The notes under the pieces are model-generated. The model had not been told where the DNA came from, made no database searches, and was given only the letters and a program-made list of their open reading frames with translations. From positions 67,916,614-67,980,613 of the forward strand of contig CM076846.1 of the NCBI GenBank assembly GCA_039519185.1: a stretch of DNA of 64,000 nt, in the 5' to 3' direction. Both the position numbers and the translations under genes were made by a program. Positions 1 through 12,336 of this stretch are shown piece after piece (position 1 is the stretch's first letter; every line of letters starts with the position of its first letter). The stretch is from Astragalus membranaceus. Its lineage: Eukaryota > Streptophyta > Magnoliopsida > Fabales > Fabaceae.

Positions 1-1559
1 ATTTTGTAATCTATCTAATTATTTACTATAAAATTTTAAAATTATAAAACTTACCCCATATTACCTACAATAGTAAGTCATATTAATGTTTCACCGGTGA
101 AACATTTGGTTTCCTCTTTCACCTTAGAACTACCCATTATTTTCGTATATTTTAGTGATAAAATATAAATAGAAAAGAAGATATAAGTTTGGGCACTAAT
201 AAAATTGAGAATTTACTTTTATTTGATTTAAGAAGTAAAATAAATAATTTGAAATTTATTAATATTTTATTAATTTATCTTAGATTCTGATTGAATAGTA
301 TTTTCTCTTTTAACAGAATTGAAAACATAATTTAAAGTATTATCCATTTTATCTTACAACATCTTTGCTTGGATATATTTATATCATTTCATAATTCTGT
401 TTTCTCTTATTTATCACAATCAAATAAAATTAAAGGAGATAAAATTTTATTTTTCCTATCTTATATTTTTTCTCTTCTGAAATAACTACAAAATTATTTC
501 ATTTTTCTTTCATTTCCAACTCCTTCTTCTTATATTCTGTTTTAAACTAAATCAAAGGTAAAAGATTGTCAAGGAGAGGTCTGAAAATGAAATAAACTCT
601 AGAATCACTAATCTATTTGTTAAAGGTAAATACCGCATCAATCTTTTTTTATTTACTCACTTTTTTTCGATATGTTTTATATTTACTCACTTGATAATAG
701 GTAAATCTTCTACATTCATTTCTAGTCGTAATCCAAAATTTTTTATAAAAAAATATTTACAGTCAAAAATTTATTAGGTATTAGTTAAATTTGTTTGATA
801 ATCAAATTTCGAGAACAGTAGTCGAAGAGGGGTTAGCTGAAGAGAGGATAGTTGATCTGACATATGAGTCGAGCCGCGCAGAAGCTTCAACTATGATTGA
901 GGTTGAGGATAGTTGAGCTCCAAACCCTCTTTTTCTCACTCATTTCATTCTCCTACTACTCATCAACACCACATTCCCACACTCTTAATTAGGTATCATC
1001 TCTATATCATCCATTTTTGAATGAGAACATTGTGTTCTCGTTCTTTTTTTTTCCTGCTACTTAGCTTGGGTCAGGACTTTAGTAATGAATCAGGGCGTAA
1101 CCATGCATAAACTGTATTTTTGGTATTTTATTTTTGACCAAAGTTTTAGTTTGGTCCTTCATCTTTTTTTTTTCTGACTTTGGTCCTTTATCTTTCATAT
1201 CTGTGTTAAAGTGGTCTATTTGCTGACTTGGTGTCTTAAGTGGCACATCTTACTCGGATTTCATTAAATTACATGGCATTTCATTTTTTAACACAAAAGT
1301 GAAGAACACTATGAATGTCTTCAAGAACACTTCAATTTGTTGTTTCTTGAATAACATATGAGACTATCCAAGTTGTAAACCAAGGGAAGCATGTAAAATA
1401 TTTACAACACAATATACACAATATGATCGTCTAACCTAAGGTTTAAGTATAACAATAATATATACAAAAAATAAAATAAATAACTATAAAATATGAAAGG
1501 GAAATAAATATGAAAAAATTAAAAGTTTGGCACAACTAACCATGTTGGGCTTGACTCTC
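1..1559. other. AT-rich non-coding DNA
   Basis: No convincing gene is visible on either strand. The stretch is strongly AT-rich. Around 1125-1260 there is a T-rich passage with repeated 'tttggtcctt' phrases, which looks like a degenerate dispersed repeat, but no termini could be placed. Confidence 0.5.
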
Positions 1560-1790
1560 AAAATTTCCCTAGAGAAGTCGCTAGCTGTTGCGACCGAAAA
1601 ATCTGAAGGATTCCCCGTGCTTAATGAAATGGCCATCAATGTTTAATTATAAGGGAAAACATTAAAAAATTCCTTTAAAAACAAACATGGTCTTGAAAAC
1701 CAAATATTGAGTTCAGGAGTCGATTATGCATGGGAAAGGTATTAGCACCCCTCTATATCCTTTCGAAAAAGGTTACCCCTAATTAGTTGT
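1560..1790 (+). repeat. Ogre-like LTR retroelement remnant
   Basis: The phrase 'ggtattagcacccct' at 1738-1752 follows 'aggagtcgattatgcatggg', with 'gaagtcgctagctgttgcgacc' some 165 bases upstream. This order (a gagtcgcc-like block, then gggaaggtattagcaccc) is one I associate with Ogre-type Ty3/gypsy elements of plants. That is recognition from memory, not alignment. No LTR ends, primer site or coding region are present. Confidence 0.4.
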
Positions 1791-2387
1791 GAAAAATTAT
1801 ATTAACTATGAAAATGTTCATTTCCCTTTATTATAAAAAAATGGCTGAAAAGACATAATGAAAATGATTTGTTTTTTCATTTTTATTGAGAGCTAGCTTA
1901 GAAATGTTTTGGAGGAGACTTAAAAAAGATTTTTTATTATTGCACTTGACATAGGTGGGCCCCTCTCCGCTCCTACGTATCTTTGGGTGAAAAATCAAAA
2001 CTACGTAATTCTGGGGTAAAAAAAATATTTGTGTGTTAGTGTTTTTTATTATTTGAATGTTTTTGAATTTAGAGGGCGTTTGAAATGGCCAAGCAAACAA
2101 CTCTAGAGTAGTCACTACTAGTTATCTATTTGAAAAGTTAGAGATTCTCGCAATGATGTAACAAGTTAAAATCTGAATGACCATTGCTAAGAACATATTT
2201 TGAACATTGAGTTGAGTTTTTTTTTATAATGTTAGATGAAAATGTGATATCAAAAATTCTTTAAAATTGAATAAAGGTGAGTAGGATTCAATGCTAGTGA
2301 AAATAAAAAGAGTGGGCCATGACCCAAGACTAAAATAGAAGTGAGAAGCGCATAATTTATTTGTTGGAAGAGGGGATGCGTGAATGA
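1791..2387. other. AT-rich flank of the CACTA element
   Basis: A 94-residue minus-strand open frame at 1831-2115 has no recognisable motif and low-complexity flanks. I see no gene in this stretch. Confidence 0.5.
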
Positions 2388-2390
2388 AAA
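2388..2390. repeat. CACTA target-site duplication, left (AAA)
   Basis: AAA directly precedes CACTA. The same three bases follow the right terminus at 12349-12351. Three-base duplications are the rule for CACTA elements. A-richness makes a chance match possible. Confidence 0.75.
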
Positions 2391-2402
2391 CACTACTACA
2401 GA
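2391..2402 (+). repeat. CACTA left terminal inverted repeat
   Basis: CACTACTACAGA. It pairs with the right end at 12337-12348 except at two positions. Confidence 0.9.
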
Positions 2403-2418
2403 TTTTTTAATGGGTAGC

Positions 2419-2742
2419 GCTTTTTTTCATCAATGGGCAGCGCTTTTGAGCGCTGCTAATATTTGCGCTGCTGATTCCACTCTAATAATGGGCAGCGCTT
2501 TTAGGAAAAAGCGCTGCTCATTGCCTTAGCGCATTTCCAAATGGGCAGCGCTTTGTAGGAGAAAGCGCTGCTCATTTCCTTAGCACATTTTCGAATGGGC
2601 AGCGCTTTTTAGGAGAAAGCACTGCTCATTGCCTTAGCGCTTTTAAGAATTGGCAGCGCTTTCTCCTAGAAGCGCTGCCTATTCGTAATAGCGCTAAGGC
2701 AATGAGCAGCGCTTTCTCCTAAAAGCGCTGCCCATTGTGTAA
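2419..2742. repeat. CACTA subterminal repeat array, left
   Basis: About 15 copies of the core GCGCT sit in both orientations, mostly as 'gggcagcgctttt' followed 10-20 bases later by 'aaagcgctgcccat', so adjacent copies form short hairpin pairs. Between them recur 'aatgggcagcgc' and 'ttaggagaaagcgctgctcatt'. In En/Spm-type elements arrays of this kind bind the accessory transposase protein. That role is inferred here. Confidence 0.9.
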
Positions 2743-2815
2743 TTTTTTTTTTATTTTTTTTTCTGTTTTTGTTATTTTCTTTTTACAATTGCAATTTTCC
2801 TGGACATATATACTC

Positions 2816-3312
2816 ATAACTTGCTAATCAAACATTCAGCAATTCATTCCCAATTCATTCCAATTCAAATCAAACATTATGAGCAAAATCAAAACCAGCT
2901 AATCAAACATTCAGCAATTCATTCCCAATTCATTCCAATTCATTCCATTTCTACACTTGAACCAAAACAAACTAACTAACAAGTTATTATCCAATTCATA
3001 TGTACCCAAAACTAGCTAAACTTACAATATGAACCAAAACTAGCTAACAAGTGCTTAAGTTTCCCAATTCATTCCATTTCTACACTTGAACCAAAACAAA
3101 CTAGCTAACAAGTTATTATCCAATTCATATGTACCCAAAACTAGCTAAACTTACAATATGAACCAAAACTAGCTAACAAGTGCTTAAGTTTCCCAATTCA
3201 TTCCATTTCTACACTTGAACCAAAACAAACTAGCTAACAAGTTATTATCCAATTCATATGTACCCAAAACTAGCTAAACTTCAATATGAACCAAAACTAG
3301 CTTAGTTGTATG
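2816..3312. repeat. Tandem repeats inside CACTA, 129-bp unit
   Basis: A unit of exactly 129 bp recurs: 'attccatttctacacttgaac' begins at 2942, 3071 and 3200, giving almost three copies with very few changes. Just upstream a shorter unit of about 76 bp ('gctaatcaaacattcagcaa') occurs twice, at about 2822 and 2898. The array lies between the left subterminal repeats and the 3' end of the element gene. It has no coding potential. Confidence 0.85.
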
Positions 3313-3352
3313 TATCCAAATCAAACGCTAACAACTTACAGTATTACATATT

Positions 3353-6300
3353 CTATCCAAAATAAAAAAAATGGGAGACATAACGGCACCACTCTCCTCT
3401 AAGCTCAACTAGCTGTTCCTCAGAGTATGTCTTCACCCGACAATCAGGAAAATACTGAAATTATATAAATAAATAAAACTAGAATTGAAATGGTTAAATG
3501 GAATTAACTATTATTATATCAAAATCAAAAAGAATTTTAGATACCTGTCGGGGAATAATCGTTTGGTTGTGGGTAATAATTTCCTTCAAAAATTTCATTA
3601 CATAATACCCACAATCATTGCTATTGGTTTGTTTTGGACACTACAAAACAAAACATTAGTTAGATGTTAAATTTAATTTAATACATTTTTTCACAAAATA
3701 ATGTAATTAAATATATAAGAACATTGATTAAAAACTTACAACTATCGGTATCCATTTGGTCTTTGATTGTTCCACTCCCCAATATGTTTTCAAACAACTG
3801 AACACAATGACATATAACTATATTATTCGAAATACATATATACGTATATAAGTAAAACAAAGAAATATGTAGAGGGATCGAAATACACACACCTATTATA
3901 TAACTCGATCAACTCGGGGTAGTTGTTGAAATGACCATGCAATGGATCAATGAAGTACACCGTATCTCTCCCCGGATTTATTGCTAACAGAATCCAATGT
4001 TCCCTACAAAATAAGATTTTGAATAAGTAATTGACTAGTATTTAAAAAATGCATGTTATATAAGAATGGATTAAATCTCTCACCGAAAGAGACACGGTGC
4101 CAAAAACATGTAATCATCGCTTTTACTTTTCACTTCCCAGAAGCGTCGAGTGATATAATTTTTAACCTCTGTCTTGTTTTGTTCCACAAGCATCTCATAA
4201 TTACGCAGCTTCTGGGACACATCATGCAGGTGTGTATTATCCGGACACATGAACACAAATCTCAGTGTCTGTTCCGAAGGGACCAAAATGTCCTCGTACA
4301 AGTACCTATAATTAGAGATATATATACAAATTAAATTAACGATTTAATAAAAAAAATTCAATGATGTCAAATAATCAATTACATACGTACCTGACATATG
4401 CTCTAATAGCAGTACTGGTTGCCCAGTTCATTTTACATACATAACTGATATCCTCACGTCTGATCGACAGTGTTTGACCTAAAGTCCCAAAAATTTGGTC
4501 ATCCATCTCTAATTCAAGCGGGATTGCCTCATCCATCCTGAATTCCGCGTGCATTTCAGCATAACCAATAATCTTGTAATCATTAATTGAAGAGGCTGAG
4601 GGCTGAGACTGAGACACAATTAGAGAAGGGGAGGGCTGAATCACTTTTGGAGGAGGGGTGGGCTGGGTCACTTTTGGAGGAGGGGCGGGCTGAGAATTTT
4701 GTGTAGAAGGGCCGGACCGAGAAACTTTCTTGCCAATAGATTTTGCCTTGCCAACACTTATGCTTTTAGATTTTGCATTTTTGCGTACCTATATATTAAA
4801 AAAAATAATTACTCAGTTAGCACACAATATATGACAAAAAATAATAATTAGTTACAAGTATATTGTCACTTACCACAAGGTGTGTTGGCCATGCCACAAA
4901 GGTACCAACTGCATTATCCACATTCAGTAAATCTATACTGACATTTGGAACAGGCAATTGTGCATTCCCCACAATCGCACAGTCAACTCTGACTCTAAGA
5001 TGATCTGGAGGTAGGGGTAAATTGTGCATCAATGGACCCAATTGGTTACATATGAAACCTATTGCAACCATTTGATGTGGGTTTGAGATATACAATTCAC
5101 ACTCACACTCATTGTTGTCCTAAATCAATTATAAACAAAAAATAATAAAGACATTATTTGATGTAATAAGAAAGAGAGTTTAAAAATTAATTCATTATTT
5201 ATTGTAAAAAAAACAATTAATACCTTAGTTGACGGAATTGTGCAACTATCTCGTGCGCTATTTGTGGCAGGGGATGATGGTACCGCAGGCGCTGAAACCT
5301 TCGCATATTGCAGTTTGAAATCACTAAGTTCAGCCCTTAGACCTTCATACAATACTCGCAACTCTCTACTTTGTTGACAATCATGCTCACCATGAGTTTG
5401 CTTTTTTGGTCCAAGGTAGTGGGTTGGATTAACGCCAAATCCACAACCCCTTGTACGGCCCGAGTATTCTCCCCTTTCCAAGGCACGAGAAAGAATTTCC
5501 TTTTCAGAGCAATCTGTGATCTCTCCCTGTGACACAGACTGTGATATGGTTTCCTAATTCACAAAAAAAAAGTATAATAAAATTATTATACATTACAAAG
5601 ATCATAAAAATTTTAAAAGTTTTTGAAATACTTACAATTCTATGGGTCACCTCCTTAGTTTTGGGATCCACAATCTCCCCATCCTTGTTTTGTCGGCCCT
5701 CTACCCACAAAACATGCCGCTCAATACTTTCTTTATGACGATCTTTCCCACTCTCCTCCAACTATATTTAAATTTACCAAATGTTAAGACATTATAAATC
5801 AAAAGATTCATTAAACAAAAAGAAATCAAGTTTATTGTGTCTTACCAATCTTTCTTCAATAATTTGATATCCACTAGCACCGCCTCTATACGGGTACTCA
5901 CAACATGAAGCTCTCCCTCGATTCTGTTGGCTTGTTTTCTATTTAGAGAGATAAGTATACATTAATGCATAATATATAATTGTCAAATATATTTTAAGTT
6001 ATAACTTAATAGATTATAGTACTAACCAAGAATTCTGGATCTTCAGTGCGTTTTCTAACAAATATAGCCCAATCCTCCTTTGTAATAAATCCACTATATA
6101 GTGGTGGAGGCTCCCATCTGATGTTTCCACTATGATCTCTGAGATATTTATTTGTTAGACTAGTCCTGAAATTCCGATGTAACTTTCCCGCTTCCTTCAT
6201 TAACCAGATTTTTCGAGTCTCGTCCACGTCAAAAAATTTCTGCTTACACATATTCAATGAAAATGATATAAATATATATGGTTACAAAATTATTAAATAA

Positions 6301-6727
6301 GATAACTAAAGAGATATAAAATTATATACCTGTATTGTTAACCAGAACTCCTCTTTTTGTTCCCACAAAATGGGATTTTTTTTGTCATTCCAATTAGTGA
6401 TTGTAATTGGTATCATTTGTTTTACCTTACTACCAACGAAGGTAATCAACTGTGTGCCATTTCTTCCAATTGGCTGACCCTTAACATTCCACTCGACCTG
6501 CATTATGTCATTAGTTAATTAATTATCAAACAATTAAAACTAAGTATTGAATTAAGTTAATTAGTAACTTACTGATAAGGGTCCTTTTCCTTTATTTATC
6601 CGACCGATGATATCTTTTTTGACAGTCATTCCACGGGGACCATGCTTCCTGATATAGTCTCCAACATCACTCTCATGACCGCTGTCATCATGCCCACTAC
6701 CATGATCATTATAATCTTCCATCTGAC
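3353..6727 (-). CDS. CACTA gene, C-terminal 13 exons with Ulp1-type protease domain
   Basis: On the minus strand I can place 13 exons: 6727-6573, 6497-6330, 6239-6027, 5938-5846, 5761-5636, 5553-5224, 5119-4874, 4788-4391, 4305-4084, 4003-3893, 3797-3740, 3640-3545 and 3454-3353. Every intron is GT-AG and the frame stays open. With the one base carried over from the upstream exon the exons total 2319 nt, or 772 residues plus stop. The early exons resemble plant Transposase_24 (WxxxxExFWLTIQ, then a GASGYQ block). Exon 5119-4874 resembles DUF8039 (LPLPPDHLRV, FVAWPTHLV). A Pro/Ser-rich linker follows. The last exons form a Ulp1-like cysteine protease: EHWILLAI (His), YFIDPLHG (Asp) and NDCGYYVMKF (Cys, preceded by a Gln in CPKQ). 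Ulp1 proteases remove SUMO-like modifiers. Function in this element is inferred. The first exon splices in frame from the transposase exon ending at 6889. Confidence 0.85.
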
Positions 6728-8960
6728 CTGCAATAAAATAAATAACCAGTCAAGAAAAATAAATAACCAGTCAAGAAGATGAAAACTATGTAAATAACTA
6801 GTCAAGAAGATGAATAATCATTGTTATTGTTATATTTATTGATGTAAGAAAACTATGTAAAAAAATAAATAATCATTGTTATTGTTACCTTTTCCTTTTC
6901 TTGGAGATAATTTTATTTGCAATTCGCTTCTTGGTACTTTGTTTTTGACGAATCGAATTCCATCACTATGATCCTTTCTAACATACACAACATCCTCTCT
7001 TTCCCCTACTATTGGTAGTGATGTCCCGAAGAAAGGGTCGTCCTCAATACCATCATCATCGGTTGATTGATCATAAATGTCAGTCACCAATTTTTTATTT
7101 GTCAATAAAACAATGGACCAATTGATATCAACGGGATCAGTGACATAAAACACTTGTTGAGCTTGGGATGCCAAAATAAAAGGCTCATCTTTATATCCTA
7201 ACTTGTTGAAATTCACTCGCATGAACCCCGACTCATCAATCTGTAAACCATTATTATTGTCAACCCACTTACATTGGAACCCAGGCTCCTGAAACATGTT
7301 GTAATCCAACTCCCATATGTGTTCAATGACCCCGAAGTATGACATATTCGCGTATATGGGATTTCTGTCATTGGCACTTGATGTATGCATAGCTTGAGCT
7401 ACAAGAGTCACCCCACTATTTTGCATTTTACTCTGATCATCATGGTTTTTTGTATAGAACGTGTACCCGTTCATTAGATAGCTGGTGTAAGAGAAAACAG
7501 ATATATTTGGACCTTTTGCTAACCATCTCAATCTTTCTGAAATCGAGGTAGGATTCATAGCAAACTCGAAATCAATGTGCTCTTTTAGCCACACTATGAA
7601 ACTCCGATTGTGTTCTTTTGTTAACCAAACTTGACCCTTATATGGGTGATCACTCTTAAGTATGTCCATGTGCTTGGCAACATATGAATCAACCTCACTA
7701 TCATTGTGCAAAACATATAAGTGTGCTTGATCTAGTTCTTTCCTTGATACCATAACTATTTTAGTTCCTGACATCCCTTTACTAATGCTTCCTAAGTGAC
7801 GAGACCTTGGCAGTCCCACGGAATATTCAAGACTAGATAGATAGCCGGTGCAGAACTCAATAGCTTCTTCAACTATGTAGCGCTCAACAATACACCCCTC
7901 GGGTCGTGATCGGTTTTTAACATATCCTTTTAATATCTTCATGTAACGCTCAAACGGATACATCCATCTCATGTAACATGGGCCACACAATTGTGTCTCT
8001 CTAATCAGATGAACTATTAGATGAATCATTATGTCAAAAAACGAAGGTGGGAAATACATCTCAAGCTCACACAAAGTGACGGTAATTTCTCTTTGCAATG
8101 ATGGCAGCTTTCCAGGGTCAATCACCCTACTACAAATAGCCTTAAAAAAGAAACAAAGTTTGGTTAGGGTCTGGCGCACTTTCTTAGGCAAAATGGATCG
8201 TATACCAATGGGTAGCAAATTCTCCATTAGAACATGATAATCATGGGACTTTAAAGACTTTAACTTGAGGTCTGTCATCGATACAAGGTTCGTAACATTT
8301 GAAGAGTACCCCTCTGGAACTTTAACTCCATGAAGAAACTTACAAAACACGGTCTTTTCCTTTTTAGATAGAGTATGAGCTGCCGGAGGTAGATATGTAC
8401 GTGTACCCTTCTTTATCGGACCCAATTCTGGTCTCAACCCCAAACTAAGCAATTCCAACCTCGAGTTGATGGTATCTTTAGTCTTTCCTGGTATATTGAG
8501 TAAAGTACCAATGACACTTTCAAAAACATTTTTTTCAACATGCATCACATCAATGAAGTGCCTTACATATAATGACTTCCAGTATGGCAACTCAAAGAAA
8601 ATCGACTTTTTCTTCCACCCCCGTTTGGCAAGCTCTCCGGCAAAAGGCTTCCCAAATTTAATGTTCAAATCTTTCACTTTTTCAAATAGTTGTTCGCCCG
8701 TCAAAGGCATGGAAGCTTTACGGGTTTCGGTATTCCCATTGAATGCCTTTTTCAACAGTCGATACTGATGAGTAGATGGCAAAAATCTACGATGACCAGG
8801 GTAGATATTCTTCTTACCATGTTTCAACCACATCCAATCAGTGTTATCTTCACATATAGGGCATGCACACTGACCTTTGTTACTATACCCAGATAGATTT
8901 CCATAAGCTGGAAAGTCATTAATTGTGCCAAAAATCATAGCCCTCGGGGTGAAACTTTCT

Positions 8961-9624
8961 TCTCTGAACCCATCATACACCTCTACTCCAGTCTCCCACA
9001 TTAGCTTCAAGTCTTCAATTAAAGGAGCCAAGTATACATCAATATCATTTCCTGGTTGCTTGGGCCCATAAATTAACAATGACAACATCATATATTTGCG
9101 TTTCATGCAAAGCCATGCATGGAGGTAAGTTATAGATCGCCAAAATCACGGGCCAAGTACTATGGGAGCTACTCTGAATACCGTGCGGGTTAAATCCATC
9201 AGCAGACAATGCAAGTCGTAGGTTTCTTGAATCCAACCCGAAATCAGGAAAATCAATATCAATTTTTTTCCACTGCGGAGAATCCGCCGGGTGTCGTAGC
9301 ATGCCATCTTTAATCCTTTCATCCTCATGCCATGTCAAGTGTTTTGCATCTTCTGAACTACGGTACATGCGCCTAAATCGAGGAATTATGGGAAAATACC
9401 ACAACACCTTTTCTGGAGCAGATTCTTTCTTTGTATACCGCGATGCGTTACATTTAGGACACAATTTTAACAATGCATGTTCATTCCGAAATAAAATGCA
9501 ATCATTGGGACAAGCGTGTATCTTCTCATAGTTCAAGCCAATGGACCCTAACATTTGTTTTGCATCATACGTCCGAGAAGGGAGCACATTATCCTTCGGC
9601 AACATTTCTTTCAATAGTGCGAGA
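8961..9624. repeat. Tandem duplication in TNP2, distal copy
   Basis: Nearly identical to 9653-10311. It differs by a 4-bp ATGC insertion in 'aaagccatgcatggagg' and by a few single bases (for example tttaatcctttc against ttcaatcctttc). It is separated from the other copy by 28 bp of filler. Confidence 0.9.
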
Positions 9625-9652
9625 TAAATGCAAAGCCATTCAGTGCTGCTTT

Positions 9653-10311
9653 TCTCTGAACCCATCATACACCTCTACTCCAGTCTCCCACATTAACTTC
9701 AAGTCTTCAATTAAAGGAGCCAAGTATACATCAATATCATTTCCTGGTTGGTTGGGCCCAGAAATTAACAATGACAACATCATATATTTGCGTTTCATGC
9801 AAAGCCATGGAGGTAAGTTATAGATCGCCAAAATCACGGGCCAAGTACTATGGGAGCTACTCTGAATACCGTGCGGGTTAAATCCATCAGCAGACAATGC
9901 AAGTCGTAGGTTTCTTGAATCCAACCCGAAATCAGGAAAATCAATATCAATTTTTTTCCACTGCGGAGAATCCGCCGGGTGTCGTAGCATGCCATCTTCA
10001 ATCCTTTCATCCTCATGCCATGTCAAGTGTTTTGCATCTTCTGAACTACGGTACATGCGCCTAAATCGAGGAATTATGGGAAAATACCACAACACCTTTT
10101 CTGGAGCAGATTCTTTCTTTGTATACCGCGATGCGTTACATTTAGGACACAACTTTAACAATGCATGTTCATTCCGAAATAAAATGCAATCATTGGGACA
10201 AGCGTGTATCTTCTCATAGTTCAAGCCAATGGACCCTAACATTTGTTTTGCATCATACGTCCGAGAAGGGAGCACATTATCCTTCGGCAACATTTCTTTC
10301 AATAGTGCGAG
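9653..10311. repeat. Tandem duplication in TNP2, proximal copy
   Basis: This copy keeps the correct reading frame through 'aaagccatggagg'. Only beyond the copy end (9652-9625) does the frame run into non-family sequence. Confidence 0.9.
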
Positions 10312-10812
10312 TAATTCCGTAAAGCTCTTATCCGTCCATCCGTGGCAAGTTTTCAAGTTATACAACTTTATCACAGCCAATAATTTTGTGAATTCAGTAC
10401 AACCCGAATACAACGGTGTCTCCGCATCCGTTATCAACTTCTCAAACATTTGAGGACAGTCATTAAGATCGTCTTCAACAGCCTTTGCCATCTCTTCAAA
10501 TTCGTCCCCATCCAATGTAGGTCTTTCAGTGTCAACCGGCGCACATCTCTCGGTATTATTACCCATATTTGAAGATTCACCTCTTTCCTCACCATGCATT
10601 GTCCAACAAGTATAACTTTGATCAATTCCGTAACCCTTTAAATGTCCTGCCAACTCCTCTGCATTAACCGATTTTACATAACAACAACTTAAACAAGGAC
10701 ATTTGATATCACTAGAAGTCCCTAAACGTTTAACAGCACAGTTCACAAAATAATCCACTCCAGCGACATATTCCTTGGACAGACGGTTGGCAGACATCCA
10801 CTTTCTATCCAT

Positions 10813-11970
10813 AATTTCCCAATATTTATAATAAAATCCTGATAAGAGAACTTAAACCTATTACAGGTGAAAAACACACAACGAACAATTTTTTTGAAGC
10901 TAAGACATTCAACTATTTTCAGCTAAAAAAATCAAAGACTTTAATGTCTTCCATAATGTCATTCTTCATATAATAAATATAAGAAAACAACAAAAGTACC
11001 TGAACACGTGGAAGCAACAATGAACTCGAATGAACTAGAACGAACACTGGAACCAGGACGAACTCGAACAATGAACGCGAAGCTCCGGCAAACCAAACTC
11101 GCAAAACCTAACAAACAATTCGCATTAAATTCGCATTAAACAACAAATCATCAACATCAATCCTAAATTTTTCAAATTTATAAATACAACACAAGAATCC
11201 ATTAACCTAGAGCAACATTAAATTAACAAGCATTTATTTGGATATTTCAACAAATACTACACCTACATTTCCCCTTAAGTTTAGAAACACTACACCTACA
11301 CCTACTTTCAAAGAACCAATCAACAAGCATCAAAATTGAATCATCTAACCTAAGGTTCCAATGCCATTAAAAGAACTAGAACAAAATGCAATGCCATTAA
11401 ATTCGCATTATACAACAAATCATCAACATCAATCCTAAATTTTTCAAATTTATAAATACAACACAAGAATCCCTTAACCTAGAGCAACATTAAATTAACA
11501 AGCATTTCATTTGGACATTTCAACAAATACTACACCTACACATTTCAACAAGCATCAACAATGAATCATCTAACCTAAGGTTCCAATATGCCATTAAAAT
11601 AACTAGAACAAAATGCAATGATATATATATATATATATATATATATTACCTTTGGTGAAAGTGGAACGAAAATGCAAGCTTCACGAACCCAACAAAAATG
11701 GAAAAGCTCCGTACGGACCCAACAAAAAAAATGGTGAGAGTGAGAGGTAGTGGGCAACGAAAATGAGAGAGGGAAGAAAGTGTGAGGGAACGAAAATGAG
11801 AGTGAGAGGGAACAAAAATGTAAATGGAGTGTGAGAGTGAGAGGGATAGGGACGTGAGAGTGAGAGTAAGAGTGAGAGTGAGAGTGAGACCGTGAGAGTG
11901 AGAGGGCGCTGGAAGAGACAGTGAGAGTGAGAGGGAGGAAGACGCGAATAAACAAAATAAACTTAAAGGA
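10813..11970. promoter_or_regulatory. 5' region of the CACTA gene with internal duplications
   Basis: No coding sequence is visible upstream of the transposase start. A block beginning 'caacaaatcatcaacatcaa' at 11141 recurs at 11413 (offset 272 bp, roughly 140 bp long) with only a few changes. An (AT)n run occupies about 11621-11645. A purine-rich GTGAGAGTGAGAG minisatellite fills about 11730-11940. The promoter must lie here or in the adjacent subterminal array. No TATA box was singled out. Confidence 0.6.
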
Positions 11971-12312
11971 ATAGGCAGCGCTCCAACAGAAAAGCGCTGC
12001 TTATTCGTATAGCGAGTTAAGGAATGGGCAGCGCTCAGCCCCAAGCGCTGTTCATTAGTCAGCGCGTTTCTCCAATTGGGAGCGCTCCGTCCAAAAAGCG
12101 CTGCTTATTCGTATAGCGAGAATCAGCAATAGGCAGCGCTCACCCCAAGCGCTGTGCATCACTCAGCGCCTCTCATCAATGGGCAGCGCTCACCCCATAA
12201 AGCGCTGCCAATTGATTTAGCCCGTACATGAATGAGTAGCGCTCCCAACCAAGCGCTGCCCATTGTTAAATTTTTTGCAGATTGAGTAGCGCTTTTATGG
12301 CAAGCGCTGCTT
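11971..12312. repeat. CACTA subterminal repeat array, right
   Basis: The same 'gggcagcgct ... agcgctgcccat' hairpin pairs occur as at the left end, with about 15 GCGCT cores. Typical phrases are 'ataggcagcgctcacccc' and 'aagcgctgcttattcgtatagcgag'. Confidence 0.9.
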
Positions 12313-12336
12313 ATGTGTGCGACTAATTTCGACAAT

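Larger units (their letters stand above)
6889..10812 (-). pseudogene. TNP2: CACTA TNP2-type transposase, disrupted by an internal tandem duplication
   Basis: The product would cut and join the transposon ends in the nucleus. The start at 10812 gives MDRKWM, followed by a Transpos_assoc-like zinc-binding module (CPCLSCC). TNP2/Transposase_21 sequence follows: HACPNDCILFR, CPKCNASRY, LALSADGFNPHG, and later LPYWKSLYVRHFIDVMHVEKNVFES and CYMRWMYPFERYMKILK. The frame open from 10812 runs to 9640 and stops because a segment of about 0.66 kb is repeated: 8961-9624 duplicates 9653-10311. The downstream copy also carries a 4-bp insertion near 9113, giving a shifted 207-codon frame (9668-9045). A third frame (9106-6836) then continues the family sequence. 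Without the duplication the gene would read through to the donor at 6889. As it stands this copy cannot make a normal transposase. Confidence 0.85.

Noticed and set aside
3678..3890. 70-codon minus-strand frame read straight through
   Set aside because: It is intron plus one exon in the wrong frame. The real exon is 3797-3740 in the spliced Ulp1 region.
9045..9668. Separate 207-codon transposase-like gene
   Set aside because: It is the frameshifted distal copy of the tandem duplication, not an independent gene.
11575..12044. Ser/Leu-rich open frames on the minus strand
   Set aside because: They are translations of the GAGAGT minisatellite and GCAGCGCT array, with no start context or domain.
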